Shown here one piece after another: positions 34,011-46,091 of a stretch of 61,390 nt of DNA. This DNA is from Symmetrospora coprosmae (taxonomy: Eukaryota; Basidiomycota; Cystobasidiomycetes; Symmetrosporaceae): positions 1 through 61,390 of the forward strand of contig VUYT01000056.1 in assembly GCA_008802785.1 (NCBI GenBank), read 5' to 3'. The stretch's first letter is position 1, and each line of letters begins with the position of its first letter. Below the pieces are notes generated by a model. The model was not told where the DNA came from, searched no databases, and worked only from the letters and a program-made list of their open reading frames with translations. Both the position numbers and the translations under genes were made by a program.

Positions 34011-34863
34011 TCAGTCGCCTAACAACCCTCGGCTCTAGCCCATCGGGCAAAAAGAAGAACCTACTGTAACTGCTTCCCTCTCGCCATGGACACACTCTGC
34101 GTACAGTATCCCGTGTATCGCTCCCACTACCGTCACCGACTTCACCCGCCCTCTCCGTACCTGCCTTCTACCCATCGCCGTACTCTTACCCAATCCGTAC
34201 CCATTCGTACCCATTCGTACCCAGCCATACCTCTATACACGCCCACCCTAGACCAGTTATAACCCTATCACAGCGCTACATTAGACTGTCCTTTCGATCT
34301 TCTCTGTCTACCCATTGTGCGGAGCGCAATCGAGCTGTGTTTGTGGACTTTTCAGGACCACAGAAGTGACCGATCCATTGTAAGCGGAGTTGCATCGACC
34401 GGTTATGAACCCATCTGAGCCGTTCGCTAGCGATACGATAACGGTGAGGGTCAAGATCTCAAGATCTCTCGAGCCTCTGTGCTCGAAGAGTAGGCGCGTG
34501 TGTCGAGCTTTTTGCGCGTAGATATTCCGATGCCCTGCGAGCTTGAGGGTCGGCGAGGACATGCGCGCAGACGCCTGAATATAGCGACGTCCCTGCATGC
34601 AGTGCGCTCGCACTCGCTGTTGTGCGCGCCCTGTGCAACCGCCCGCTGCTGCTCTGTGATGAGCCAATCTTGAGGCATGCAGGGGGCTCCAGAGAGACGC
34701 GCCCAGTGCGCAAAAACACGCAAGACGAGCAGAGGGCGCTCAATGCCGAGGGATGCTTGGGAACTGTGGGCAGTACACGACGTTTGCATGCTCCCTCGCT
34801 CCTCTGTTTCTGTCTCTGCCTCTCTCTCTGCACAGCACCGTTGTTGCCAGGCATTGCCCCGTC
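34011..34863. other. Intergenic region with GTACCCATTC-like direct repeats
   Basis: No gene seen. Short direct repeats of a GTACCCATTC unit occur at about 34196-34225, with related TACCC runs at about 34155-34235. They sit just 3' of the GH26-like gene. Confidence 0.4.
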
Positions 34864-37800
34864 ATGGCCTCTTCACCATCATCATCATCGTCGTCGTCGT
34901 CGTCTCCCGACGCGACCGAGCCTGAGCCGCCGCACGGGGTCTCGGAGACGACAGCAGCATTCACCACATTGGCAGCAGCGTCAGATCCAGATCAGACATC
35001 TCCGCAACAGCAGCAGCAGCCGTCATCGGACCAGTCCTGGGAGTGGGTGGACCTCGGTGAGTGCATGTAGCATATGCCATCCCCTGGATCCCCCCCCTTT
35101 TCGCGCGCTCTCAGGGTCCGCCCGCCAACTGGACTGCCAAGGATGCATCCGGAGGGCTTGGACGAGCTGGAGCTGGAGCTGGAGAAGGGGACAATTGGAC
35201 GATTGGATGAGCCAGACCGTGCTGAGCCTGATTTCCTCATCCTGATCCTGCCTCTGGTCGACAGACGTGACGCCGCTGCCGCATCAGGAGGTTCGGCCAT
35301 CCAGCACGGCAGCCGCGAGCATCCGACCCAATAGCCTCGAGGTCCAGCCAGAGCCAGCGCACCAGGATACTGCATCCACAGTCGAAACACCCTCGTACAT
35401 CTCGCCAACGCCGTCGCTCTCGCCTTCACCGTCGCCTGTCCCCGCCGCCGCCCCTTTGGCACAACCGCGTCGCGCATCCTTGGCTGCACCTCCCCTCGTC
35501 CCACCTCCACAGCTCCCTCTGCCTCTCCCTCCCCTGCCTGCTTCGCCAATAGCTTACTCGCGATCCTCCCTGCCCGTCATGATCTACGACCACGACGAGG
35601 GCAATGATGGAGCCGCTCCCTTGCCGCCGCCACCGAGGGGTTCGTCCATGGCGCAGCAGCAACCGGAGCAGTACCCGTACCAAGCGACCGAGAGGGAGCG
35701 ACAGCCCAGCTCACCCCTCCTGACGCTCGACAGCCCAAGCATGGTCCAGCAGCAGTCCCAGGTACCGCACCAGCTGTACCGCTCCAGCTCGGCAGACAAC
35801 TTCTACCCATCTCCACCACAGCCAGTCGCAACATCGCATCCACTCTCACCCAGGCTCGGCTCGTCACCTCTCCTGGCGCAGGACGCAGATACTAGCTACT
35901 CTCCCGCTTACGCTGCTCCGCGCCCGCCATCGCGCCAGCGAGAACGCGAGCCATCCTACCGGACTCTGTACGACGCGCCCCCGTCGCCTTCGCTGGGACA
36001 CGCGCCCAACAACGGCGAGCACGGCTCGTCCACCTCTCCCTTCCTCGTCGCCCAATCGCAGCACCAGCACCAGTCAGTGGCGGCGGGGATCGCGCTGCCC
36101 GGCTCGCCCTTCTCGGCCAATTTCCCGGCCGACGCGTACGACCCTCGACCAGGTTCGTCGCTCTCCGCCACAGGCGCTGCAGCGTCAGGGTATCCGGACC
36201 CGGCGTTCCGCGGCTCGTACTATACAGACGCGGGCGGCAGCTCGAGCGACGCGAGCAGCACACGGCGCCTCATGTATTCGTCCGGGACGCCGTCGCCGCG
36301 GTACGATGCCGCTGCAGCTGGCTCGCTGGGCATGGGCGGGGCCGCCGCGGGGTACTTCAACGCGTCAAACGTGCCGCACCAGCAGCAGCAAGCAGGATAT
36401 GCTGGATCGACTCTACGGAATGGGAGCGCCGCGAACGAGAGCAGCATCTGGGGGGACGAGGACGCCGACGAGAAAGGCTACTATGGCGCCCTCAACAAGG
36501 GCATGGGCTCGGAGGAGACCAAGCGCGCAGCGAGCATCAGCAGGCAGAAGCGCGCTGCGTACGGGCTCGGCGGCGGAAAAGGCGGGAGAGGGGCCGGCTG
36601 GTCGGCGCGCAAGAAGATGGTCGTGTTTGGCGGACTTGCATTGCGTGCGTGACGTGCATGCCAACCAGGCTGCTTGGCCCGCTTTGACAGGCACAGGCTC
36701 GGCCCCGCTGATGCGTTCCCGTGTATGTGCACGCAGTCGTCCTCGCTGCTGTCGCGGCGGCAGTGACGGTCCTCAAGCTGCGCGACAACGACGGCGACGC
36801 TTCCTCCTCGTCATCACAGAGCAACAGCGCGGCAGACGGGCGCACTGCCAGCACGCCTGGACGGCCTAGCGACGCAAAGAATGACGACGGCGATAAGACG
36901 CCAGCCACATGGGGCAGCGACGGATCCATCGTCACCATGGCGTGAGTCCTGCCCGCGTGCGCGCAGGGGGACGGCCGAACTGGAAGAGCTAATTTGAGGC
37001 ATGCATGCACCAGGAACGGGACGCAGTTCACGTATACGAACCCGTTTGGCGGGATCTGGGTCGCCGACGCTGCAAACAACTCGGCCCGGCCTAACTCGTG
37101 GACACCACCGCTGAGCGAGCAGTGGGACTGGTCGACCGGCAAAATTCACGGTGTGAATATTGGCGGTACGTCCAGGTCAAGATCATCGAGAGACCTTGGG
37201 CACGCGTAGTTAATAAACCCGTCCTTTACGACACTCAGGCTGGCTCACGCTGGAACCCTTCATATCGCCTGCTCCCTTCGAGCCGTTCGAGCACATGGCT
37301 GCACCTGCCATTGACGAGTGGACACTGAGTGGAGCGCTCGGCTCTGGTCTGAGCGACGCGCTCATCGAGCACTACGACACGTTCATCACGGAGGAGGACT
37401 TTGCGCGCATTGCGGGTGCCGGGCTGAACTGGATCCGGCTCGCGCTGCCCTTCTGGGCGATCGAGACGTACCCGGGCGAGCCGTACCTCGAGGGGGTCGC
37501 ATGGCAGTACTTTCTCAAAGCTGTGGGGTGGTGCCGGAAGTATGGGCTGCGAATGAACCTCGACCTGCACGCGGTCCCCGGGTCTCAGAACGGCTGGAAC
37601 CACTCGGGTCGGTACGGCAGCATCAACTTCCTCAACGGCGTCATGGGCATGGCCAACGGGCAGCGCACGTACAACTACATTCGCATCCTGACCGAGTTCA
37701 TCAACCAGCCGGAGAACCGGCTCGTCATCCCCATGTTTGGCATCATCAACGAGGCGCAAGGAAACGTCATTTCCATCCCCGTCATTCGCTCGTAGTAAGT

Positions 37801-39175
37801 CTCTATTGCCGCCTATGACCACCCTCGGACCGCATTCACTGTGTCTCTGGCTGACGCGGCGGGCCTTGTAGCTACATGGAGGTCTACCAGATGATGCGCG
37901 ACATCACGGGCGTCGGCGCCGGGGCCGGCATGGCGATCCACGACGGCTTTTCTGGGAACCTGTCGACCTGGGCCGGCTTCCTCTCCGGCTCGGACCGCGT
38001 CTTCCTCGACTCGCACCCATACCTCGCCTTCACCCAGCCCAACAACGACCCCATGGGCGAGAACATTGCCACGGCGTGCCACAACTGGGCCAACATGTTC
38101 AACACGTCAATGCAGAATTTCGGGTTCACATTCTCTGGAGAGTGGTCGCTCGGCATCAACGACTGTGGCCAGTGGGTCCACCTTCCTCGCCTGTCGCACT
38201 GCTGCGCAAATCAGGCGCACCCCGGCGGGCGATGCGGACAGGGCTGACGCGAGGCGCCGACCCGACACACAGGTACCTCAATGGCGTGACGAACGGAACG
38301 CGATACGAAGGGACGTTCGATGGCGGACCGAGCTTTGGCTCGTGTGATGACTGGACCGACTCTTCGCGCTGGAGTGCGCAGCGCAAGCAGGAGTTGCTCG
38401 ACTTTACGCTTGCGCAGATGGATGCTTTCCAGGTGCGTACACGGGCAGACGAGGGCCCAGGATTGGACATTGAGACGCTAACGAGCCCGCCGGATGGTGC
38501 TTGTCCGGCAGAACTACTTCTTCTGGACGTGGAAGATCGGAGTGTCCACTGTCTTTAACAGGGTTGCCGTGAGTGGTCTCGCGCTTTGTGCTACGCTGGC
38601 GCCACGTTGGGCTTTTGACCGCTGACGCTCGAGCGCACCGCACTTTCAGACACCATTGTGGTCATACTCGCACGGCCTGGAGGAAGGCTATATTCCGACA
38701 GACCCTCGACAGGCCATAGGCGCGTGCAACGCCATGGCCGACAAGTACAATTTCGTCCCTCCCGTCCGGAACGACTTTGTTGCGCCGCTCGAGCCGTGGA
38801 TGACGGGCGGGGCGGGCGCTGGGCAGATTGCGGCTACGCAGGTCTCTTCGTGGGTTCTTCTCCTCTCCTAGATCCCGCGTGGCAAAGGCAAATGCTGACG
38901 CGACGCTTCCTTTCCCTCGCCGCCCTTGGCCTGGCCGCAGGTACGGCACATGGCCTCCCGCCTCGCTTGCCAATGTGCCCCTGGCGACGAGCCTGGCCGT
39001 CGCTGCTCTCCCCACATACACTGCCACGGGCGCCGCGCTCGCCCTGCCCTCTGCGGGCACGCCCACAGCCGCAATCACTCCGGTCCTCGCCACGCCGTAC
39101 TTTACGCCCATTGCGGGGTGCAGCTATCCAGATCCGTGGCAGGGCGCGGGCGTGGCTCGGCCGACGGCCTGCTAA
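34864..39175 (+). CDS. Type II membrane exo-beta-1,3-glucanase (GH5)
   Basis: Ten exons: 34864-35056, 35265-36644, 36737-36941, 37014-37165, 37239-37794, 37872-38171, 38273-38432, 38512-38568, 38650-38849 and 38941-39175. Phase closes and gives 1145 aa. About 520 residues of Pro/Ser/Gln-rich cytosolic sequence come first, then a single span (MVVFGG...VLAAVAAAVTVL) and the extracellular GH5 domain. Signatures are GVNIGGWLTLEPF, LNWIRLALPFWAIE, LRMNLDLHAVPGSQNGWNHSG, FGIINEAQG (acid/base Glu), HPYLAF, FTFSGEWSLG (nucleophile Glu) and NYFFWTWK. A C-terminal Ala/Thr/Pro-rich tail closes the protein. It likely acts in beta-glucan remodelling at the plasma membrane. The disordered cytosolic tail is unusually long for an exo-glucanase. 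Confidence 0.9.
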
Positions 39176-40071
39176 TGCAAGGCAGACCCCAGCATCTCTG
39201 GACGCCTTTTTATCGTATCTGCCGGCCACCACTTTTGCACACCAACATCATCTGTATCGATCCATCACTCGTTCGGCCGACCGGCTTTTCTGGTCATTCT
39301 TTCGCGCATGCCCGCCTCAGCCCGGCATGTCCGCTTCGCAGACCAACCACAAAGCACACTCTTCCGTTCTTCCGTGCAGTACCCGCTAAATGCAGTCAAG
39401 TCGCAAGTCGTACACCCTCAGCATGCGGTTGGAGGTTTGCGCTCCTGCCAAGTGTTTTGTTCGCACTCTGGCGCTGCACTGCAAGACAGGCGCAATACCC
39501 AGAGGACGTCTCTCCTAGTCGCCGCCAGTGCATTTGTGCGCCCCATCATCCTCGTAGGCCTCTTCGTTCGAATGAGTGCAGTACTATGTCAGCGAGTTGC
39601 AAGCCAGTTTCTGTCAGATCAGATCAAACCAGATCAAGCGTGCGAGCGTGCGTGTGGGCCTGCCGTGTGTTGTCGCATCGCAGCAAGTGGGGGCCTTTCT
39701 ACACGAGTGTCTTCGTACTCGAGCGCGACCAAAGGCATCGCCGTCCCCACGTGACACCGCTGAGACGCGTCCTGCCCGAGAAGAGAGGAGGAGCGCGCCT
39801 ATGAGTACGGTAGATCGCTGTCGCTGTGCATGGCTGCAGCTTGCTTGCGTCTGTTGAGCTTGCTCTGTTTCATGGCTATGCCCTGGCCTGGCCTGGCCTC
39901 TTGCCCGTTGCCCGTCGCAGGGTGTCGATGTCGACGACGACGACGACGACGCGTCTGGGCTTTCTCCCTCTCTTCTTCCTTCCCACATCGGATACCAGAC
40001 ATCAGACCGCCAGACAGGCCCAAGGCAGTGAGGGCGACGTGCCAGGACAGGCGCACACTGGATCACTCAAG
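39176..40071. other. Intergenic region, no gene seen
   Basis: Downstream of the glucanase and upstream of the glycosyltransferase-like gene. Only unsupported frames. A GAC trinucleotide run lies near 39932-39950. Confidence 0.4.
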
Positions 40072-42441
40072 ATGACCTCGTCGTACGCGCGCATCGAAGG
40101 CGCAGGGAGCAGCAGCGGCGGCAGCAGCAGCTTGGCCGGGGCGGGTGTGAGCAGTGTGGCAGCAACCGAGAACGAACAGAGGATACCTTATCGCACATAT
40201 CTAACTCGTATCCACACACTCGCACGTTGCGGCTTCCATTCTATTCGATACATGACCCCCCGCCGCAGTCCCGCTCATTCGCACACGGCTCGCCTTTCCT
40301 CCCTCGAGCCTCTCTCGCACGCGCAGCCGCCGCCCTTTTCGCCATCGCCGCCCTCATCCTCCTCGCAGGGCACACAGAGTCCTCCGAGCACGCCAGCGCG
40401 GCTGTGCAGTATGTGAAGAGCTCGACCCAAAAGTACGTAGGCCGGTACTGCCCGCCCGGTCATGATGGCGGCAGCGGAGGAGGAGGAGGAGGGCGCACAA
40501 ACCCTTTGGCGCATACGGTAGACGTCCTCGACAGCATTGCCCCAGAGGCGTTCGACGACGCGTTCATTCACGTCGCTGTGGATGAGCGTGCGGGCTATGT
40601 GGGTTGCGCCATGCTATGCTATGCTCTTCACTCGGGACTACTGAGGGCTGGAAGCAGCGTTCGCGGCCAAGCTAGCTAGCTGACACGCGTCGCGGTCGTA
40701 CCCGCACATACACCTCAGCACTCGGAAGTTTGGCCCGCCTTCGTATACACGCTCTCGCGCCTACCTGGCGTGCGCACGTCTGTCTTTCTCCAGGGCGGCG
40801 AGGGCCGCCCACGCGCAAACGGGATGCAGGACGTCATTGCGCCGTTCTGGGGCGGGCGCGCGCACAAGTGGGGCGAGCTCGTGCGCGCAATGAGCATCGA
40901 GGAGCCCGCAGAGCAGCGCATCGACGTCCTCATCTCGACAACGTGCGCGTCGACCCTGCAGACCAACAACACGGAGCTCCTCGACGCGTGGGACGCGCGC
41001 GACACAAAGTTCCGCCTCGTGTGCGTCGTCCACCACGCCTTCATCAAGGACCTCACGTGGATGCACACGTACATGCACGAGTGGGCAAAGAGGGACAGCC
41101 TGGTCCTCATCGGGCTCGCAGACCAGTGGGTGCCCGCCTTCCTAGCAGCCATCCTTGTTCTTGCCCTGAACGCGCGCTGTGCTTACGGTCTCCCCTGATC
41201 TGCTATACCACACCACACGACACACGACACCGCACCGAACCGCACCGCAACACACAGCACGACGGCAGCCATCAAGCGCAGCCTGGGCGAGATGGCCCTC
41301 AAGCAGAACTTCAAAGGCGACACGAGCTACGCCGGCGCGCCCGTGCACACGCTCGTTCCCGTGTTTCCGGTGCCGGATGGGGTTGCACACAAGCGCTTCA
41401 ACGAGGACCAGCGCCCGGGCAGCGCCGTCATCCAAGGGAAAATCACGGCCGCGCGGCGCGACTACCAGTCCATCTTCAAGTCGCTCATGCGCGAGATCGA
41501 AGGTTGGTCGGCGTCGGTACCCGTCAATCTCTCTACTTGCTGCCTTGTGCGCGTGCGGACTGACTCGACTCGGAGTGATTTCGCCTTGCCTTGCCAGCCG
41601 AGCCGAGATTGTGGGGCTGGCGGGTCCCTGTCGATAGCGCCCTGCCGTACGAACCGGACCCGGCTGTGTCGGACTCATTCACGCTCGTCCTGCTCGGAAT
41701 GCTCGAGCAGAAGGACTTCATCCCCGCACGGCTCAAGAATGTCGTGCGCGTGCTGTCGGACGTCGATTATGCCACGTACTACGACGAGATCCACAACTCT
41801 GGACTGGTGATTCCCGCCTTCAAGGGTAGCGATTACTATGGTGGGCCGAAGAAGTCCTACCTGCTTCATCAGATCCGCGTTGCGCCGACTGACGCTAGGC
41901 TGGGACACGTCACATCTTGAGCAGGATACGCAGCTTCATCTTCTATTGCAGCTGCGGTGATAGCAAGGGTGAGTGCGCCGTCAGGCAGGCGGGAGAACAC
42001 GGTGCCGCACGCTGACACTTCTTACGCTTCTATACAGACCCCGGTCCTGGCTACGCGGTACCACCTCTCTGCCTATACCTACCTAGACCAAAGAGGGGTT
42101 GTCCTCATGTGAGTACTTATGCCATACCAGCTCTGAGTTCTCATCCGATTCGTCTTGTGCTGATGGCTCAACGCCGGATCACACTTGACAGTCCGGACAA
42201 CGTGGACCCCATTGCTGCCATTGGGCGCTTGCGGCGGCCGGGGCACGGCACGACGCTGACGGACGAGGCCTTTTGGCAGGTCGAGTGGCGCGAGGAGGTG
42301 CGCGCGTTCAGCTGGCCAAAGACGACCGAAGAGTCGGACGCCCTGAGCGAGAAGGTGTACAGGGGCAACATGCGCACAATGGACAGGATCCTCCGGCAGC
42401 CCTTGCCGGACTATGGCTATCTGGTCGACTATTCTGTCTAG
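40072..42441 (+). CDS. Putative type II Golgi glycosyltransferase-like protein
   Basis: Eight exons: 40072-40146, 40269-40598, 40719-41125, 41258-41502, 41598-41840, 41925-41968, 42038-42108 and 42192-42441. Phase closes and gives 554 aa. A short cytosolic Ser/Gly-rich tail is followed by one hydrophobic span (ALFAIAALILLAG) and a large luminal part, the typical layout of Golgi transferases. The second half has features of a GT-B nucleotide-sugar site: SFTLVLLGMLEQKDFIPARL, RVLSDVDYATYYDEIHNSGLVIPAF, KGSDYYGYAASSIAAAV and TPVLATRYHLSAYTYLD. I do not recognise the CAZy family. The activity is therefore an inference from topology and the glycine/serine-rich C-terminal motif. Confidence 0.6.
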
Positions 42442-42768
42442 GTCGGGTACGATAGCGCGGCTTCAAGCTTGTCCGGAAGCCGACCTGTTGTTGTACGAAC
42501 AGAGAGTTAACGAGGTGCAGAGCAGAGCACAACAGAACAGACAGAGTGACCAAGAAGCGAGATGGCAGTCGTCCGATCCGCTTTCTTGTTTGGGCGCCTC
42601 TTTTGTCCGCGTCGCATCGCTGACGGCTGACGGATGCTGTAGCGTGCAACCGTCAATTTCATCCATCCCCGGTGAAGCGCCAGCGAAATCTCATCGTTAT
42701 TGGCACAGACGCAGCGACTGCATCTCGCTCCACATCTTCGGTCAGGAAAAGGCAGCTTTCGACCATAC
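42442..42768. other. Short intergenic region
   Basis: No gene seen between the glycosyltransferase-like gene and the coiled-coil gene. The coding start of the latter could also lie at an earlier in-frame near-cognate codon around 42700. Confidence 0.4.
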
Positions 42769-45700
42769 ATGGCCAATGCAGCGCCGCGCTCGCCGCAGTG
42801 GGCGCCCGAGACGTCGCCTTTCCTCCGCGGGGTCGGGCTGAGCAGTGGCAGCAGCAGCTCTAACATTGTCGCAGGTGGTTCTCACACGACACCATCTTCA
42901 CCCTTCCGAGCCAGCTTGCACGCCTTCCCTTCTCTCGATGGTCTGCATCCGCTCGACGGGCTGGACTCTGCGTGGTCGACCCGCTCGACAGGCCACGAGT
43001 ACGGTCAAGGACCAGCCAGGTTGCCAGGAGGCGGCGGCGGCAGCGGCGGCGGCGGCGGCGGCACAGGGGACGATGATCTGGCATCGTTCTTCGCATCTAC
43101 ATCCAAGTGAGTCCTCTCCGGTATTGCTGCGACCGGGGCGTCTCCGGGGCCTGTCAGTGGCGCTGTAGCCCATCCCTCAGTCGTCCAGCTGACAGCTGAT
43201 CCACGTCTGTCTGTCCCGACCGTGCAGCATCCCGACGCACAAGACGACCTCGCCAGCACTCGCACATGCGGGGACCGCGCCACAGCCCCGCGCATCTAGC
43301 GCTGCCAATGCGGTGGACTCTGCGCAGGGCAGGGCAAAGGGCAAAGGCCGGCAGTCGAGCGTCAGCGGACCACGCTCTGCTCCTACGTTCGCCCTGCCGC
43401 TCGACGCGCCCATCGAACAGCTGCGGAACCTCCTCGGCGAACTACACATGTCCCAGTCGGAAGCGCCGCCCGCCGTGCCCCTACCAGGCTCTGGCGCCCC
43501 TGCGTCGCCGTCGACTGCACCCCGGCGACCATCCCAGGCGTTCCGGAATGACCTGAGGGAGATACTAGCGCAGGCTAGAGAGGCTGCTGCTGGCATCCGA
43601 CAGTCGTCGCCCCGTCAGTCGATGTCGGCGGATGCCACACCGGCAAGCGACTTGTGGGTTGCTGTCACCTGGACTCATTGACGGCTCTCTCATAGAAGAA
43701 TATCGCTGAGCGGACCCTCCACAAACAGCCGCTCGCCGCATTTTGAGATGCATACAAATCAAGTGGGGTACTCGCCTGCAACGACCAACTTCACAGACTC
43801 GGAGCTATACGGGTCTCCAGGACCAAGCAGCTAGTGAGTGGGCTACAAAAGAGCCGGTGACAGTCTGGTCCAGCAAGCTGCTGAGGACAAGCCTTCCTTG
43901 AATATGTCTGTGCAGTGGACAAGCCCTACGCCCGCTTGCCAGGCGCAATGGTTCACTCTCCGCAACGACCACGCCCGAGTCTCGGCCGTACGACTTCCTG
44001 GAGCACCACCGCGCAGCGAGCCAGTCCGTCGCAGACAGCGCCAAGCATCTCGCCGACCTGAAAGCCATGCTCAGGAAGGAGAAGCTCGCGCACAAGAAGT
44101 CAACCTCCACCTCCGTGTTCGGCAGCCCAAAGATTGCCGTGGAGCTGTACAAGACGCAGGAGGCTGAGAAGAAGCTTCGCAGAGAGACGGCCGATGTCGC
44201 TCATCGCATCGAGGTGCAGCGCCAGGAGCAGGAGGCGATTGCTCGCAGGCAGGCCAACGACAAGAGCGGGTAAAGAACCTCGAGAGCTGCTCGAACACTG
44301 CAACTGATCCGGAAATCCTGCTTCACTCGACACAGTTCTACGAGATGCACACGCGAAGTTTGATCAAGAGCGCAAGGCGCGCGAAGGTCAGCTCGACGGC
44401 CCAACCTGAGCTTCGGGTCCGGCTGATGCTCACACACCGTCGCACTGCAGCTGCTCATACCCAGGCGCTCCTGGACGCAAAGAAGAAAGAGGAAGGAGTG
44501 GCTACGAAACAAGCTCAAGAGGCTAAGAAAGCCGAACAGGCGAAAATCGCAGAGGCGGCGAAAGCTCTCGAAGATGCCGAAGCCGTTAGAAAGGCCAAGA
44601 TCCGCCAGCTGACGCCTGAGGAGATACAGCACATCTCACAGTACCTGCTGCACCTCAACCAGGGTGGCCCGTCCGTGCCTGAATATCGTGAGCTCCATGC
44701 CCACGCCCACGCCCAACGCAAAGCTACGGCTTACAACTTGACCGCCGCCTTTGCGACCGCGGCACAGAGCGACTGCTTGAGAAATGGTATGCTGCGGGGA
44801 GGACCGACGCCCAGCTCATGGCGCATCTCGAAGGTCTGCAGCTCGCTGCGCAGCACCGCGCCGAGCAAGAGGCTGCCGACCGCGCAAAGGCGGATGCGGC
44901 TGCTCAAGCGCAAGCCAAGGCGCACGCCGACGCGGTTGCTCAGATGCGGGCAAAGGCGGAAGTCCGACAGGCTCAAGCGCAGGCGGAGGCTGTGCCGCTA
45001 CCCGCGTCAACCAATGGAGGAACTCCCCGCCCTTCACCAAGGCCTTCACCGGATGGCCGTCCTAGCGTAACGCCTGCTTCGCCTGGTCTTTTCCCGCCGA
45101 CTCCCGGTCATATCCTGCCGTCAAGTCCAGGCTGCTGCGTGTTCCTACGGCCTCAGGAGATATCACGGGAGCTGACTCGGCTTGTCGCCTCATTTCGCGC
45201 TCGCAGTCCGCCCACTCTCACAGACAATGTCATGCACGTTCTGCGCCATGTCTGCACGGTGGAAGACGAAGTGCGCCAGGAGGAGCAAATGAAGATCCTC
45301 ATGTCGCCGCATAGCCAGCTCGACAGATCCAAGCTTATCGAAGTGACTGTCGATGCCGCGCCAGAGCTGAGACAGCTGGCGAATTCGACAGTCTGCATCG
45401 TGGCGTGAGTGTTGGATATTGGCGGTGGACGCGTGACAGAGACTCAAAGTGATCGCCTCCTTGTTCCCCGGTATCTTGATAGAACCTTCTTTCCGCTTCG
45501 TAGGTAACGAGATCCTACGCTGCCCTAGAGCGAGAGTCGCTGAACGACATGTTCGCATCTTCGTAGCCAATCCCCGCCATCCTCGCTTCCAGGATATACT
45601 AGCCGCCGAGCTGACGAGCGTCGTCGCGCACCTACGGACCGCAGCCACATATTTTGGCGCGCAAGCCGTTTCGCACATCCGCTTCCAAGAGCCCAGCAAC

Positions 45701-45895
45701 CCCCAAGCAGGTCAGCTCGGACGGCTGACCGCGCACCTCGTGCAAGTAAAGCCGGTGGGACCGGATGGGCCACCGGCAGCAGGAGATAAGATGTCGGCTA
45801 CACAGCCGTACAAGGAATACAAGAAACACGCGCTTCCGGATGGCTTGCTTGAGGTGCCCGTCGAGTATGAGATCCTGCTTGAGAGGGTCATGTGA
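42769..45895 (+). CDS. Unrecognised coiled-coil protein with conserved C-terminal domain
   Basis: Likely exons: 42769-43106, 43228-43653, 43696-43833, 43916-44269, 44336-44386, 44451-44687, 44768-45404 and 45442-45895. The N-terminal ~330 residues are Gly/Ser/Pro-rich. They include a poly-Gly segment and a hydrophobic patch APIEQLRNLLGELHMSQSE. A long charged Ala/Lys/Glu-rich coiled coil follows (LRKEKLAHKK, ALLDAKKKEE, QAQEAKKAEQAK, then QLMAHLEGLQLA). The last ~200 residues look folded: TDNVMHVLRHVCTVEDEV, GILIEPSFRFVGNEI, HLRTAATYFGAQ and LEVPVEYEILLERVM. I do not recognise the family. The junction of exons 4 and 5 does not close in phase with GT-AG sites (off by one), so an indel, a missed exon or an unusual splice site is present. 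The intron before the last exon would be only 37 nt. Confidence 0.6.
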
Positions 45896-46091
45896 TGCCT
45901 TGCTCTGGCGCAGATCTAGACGTACTCCGCTTGTTGTTGCATAGTACTGTACCCGCACAACTCCTCTGCACTTGCTGGACCTGATCTGGACTCGTTTTCA
46001 AGCCAAGTCGGGCGCAGCCGCTTGAAGCTTGGTCTCTCGCATAGTCAATGGACGCAGAGCCCGGCGAGTGCAACCTTCGTCAATCGCCAGT

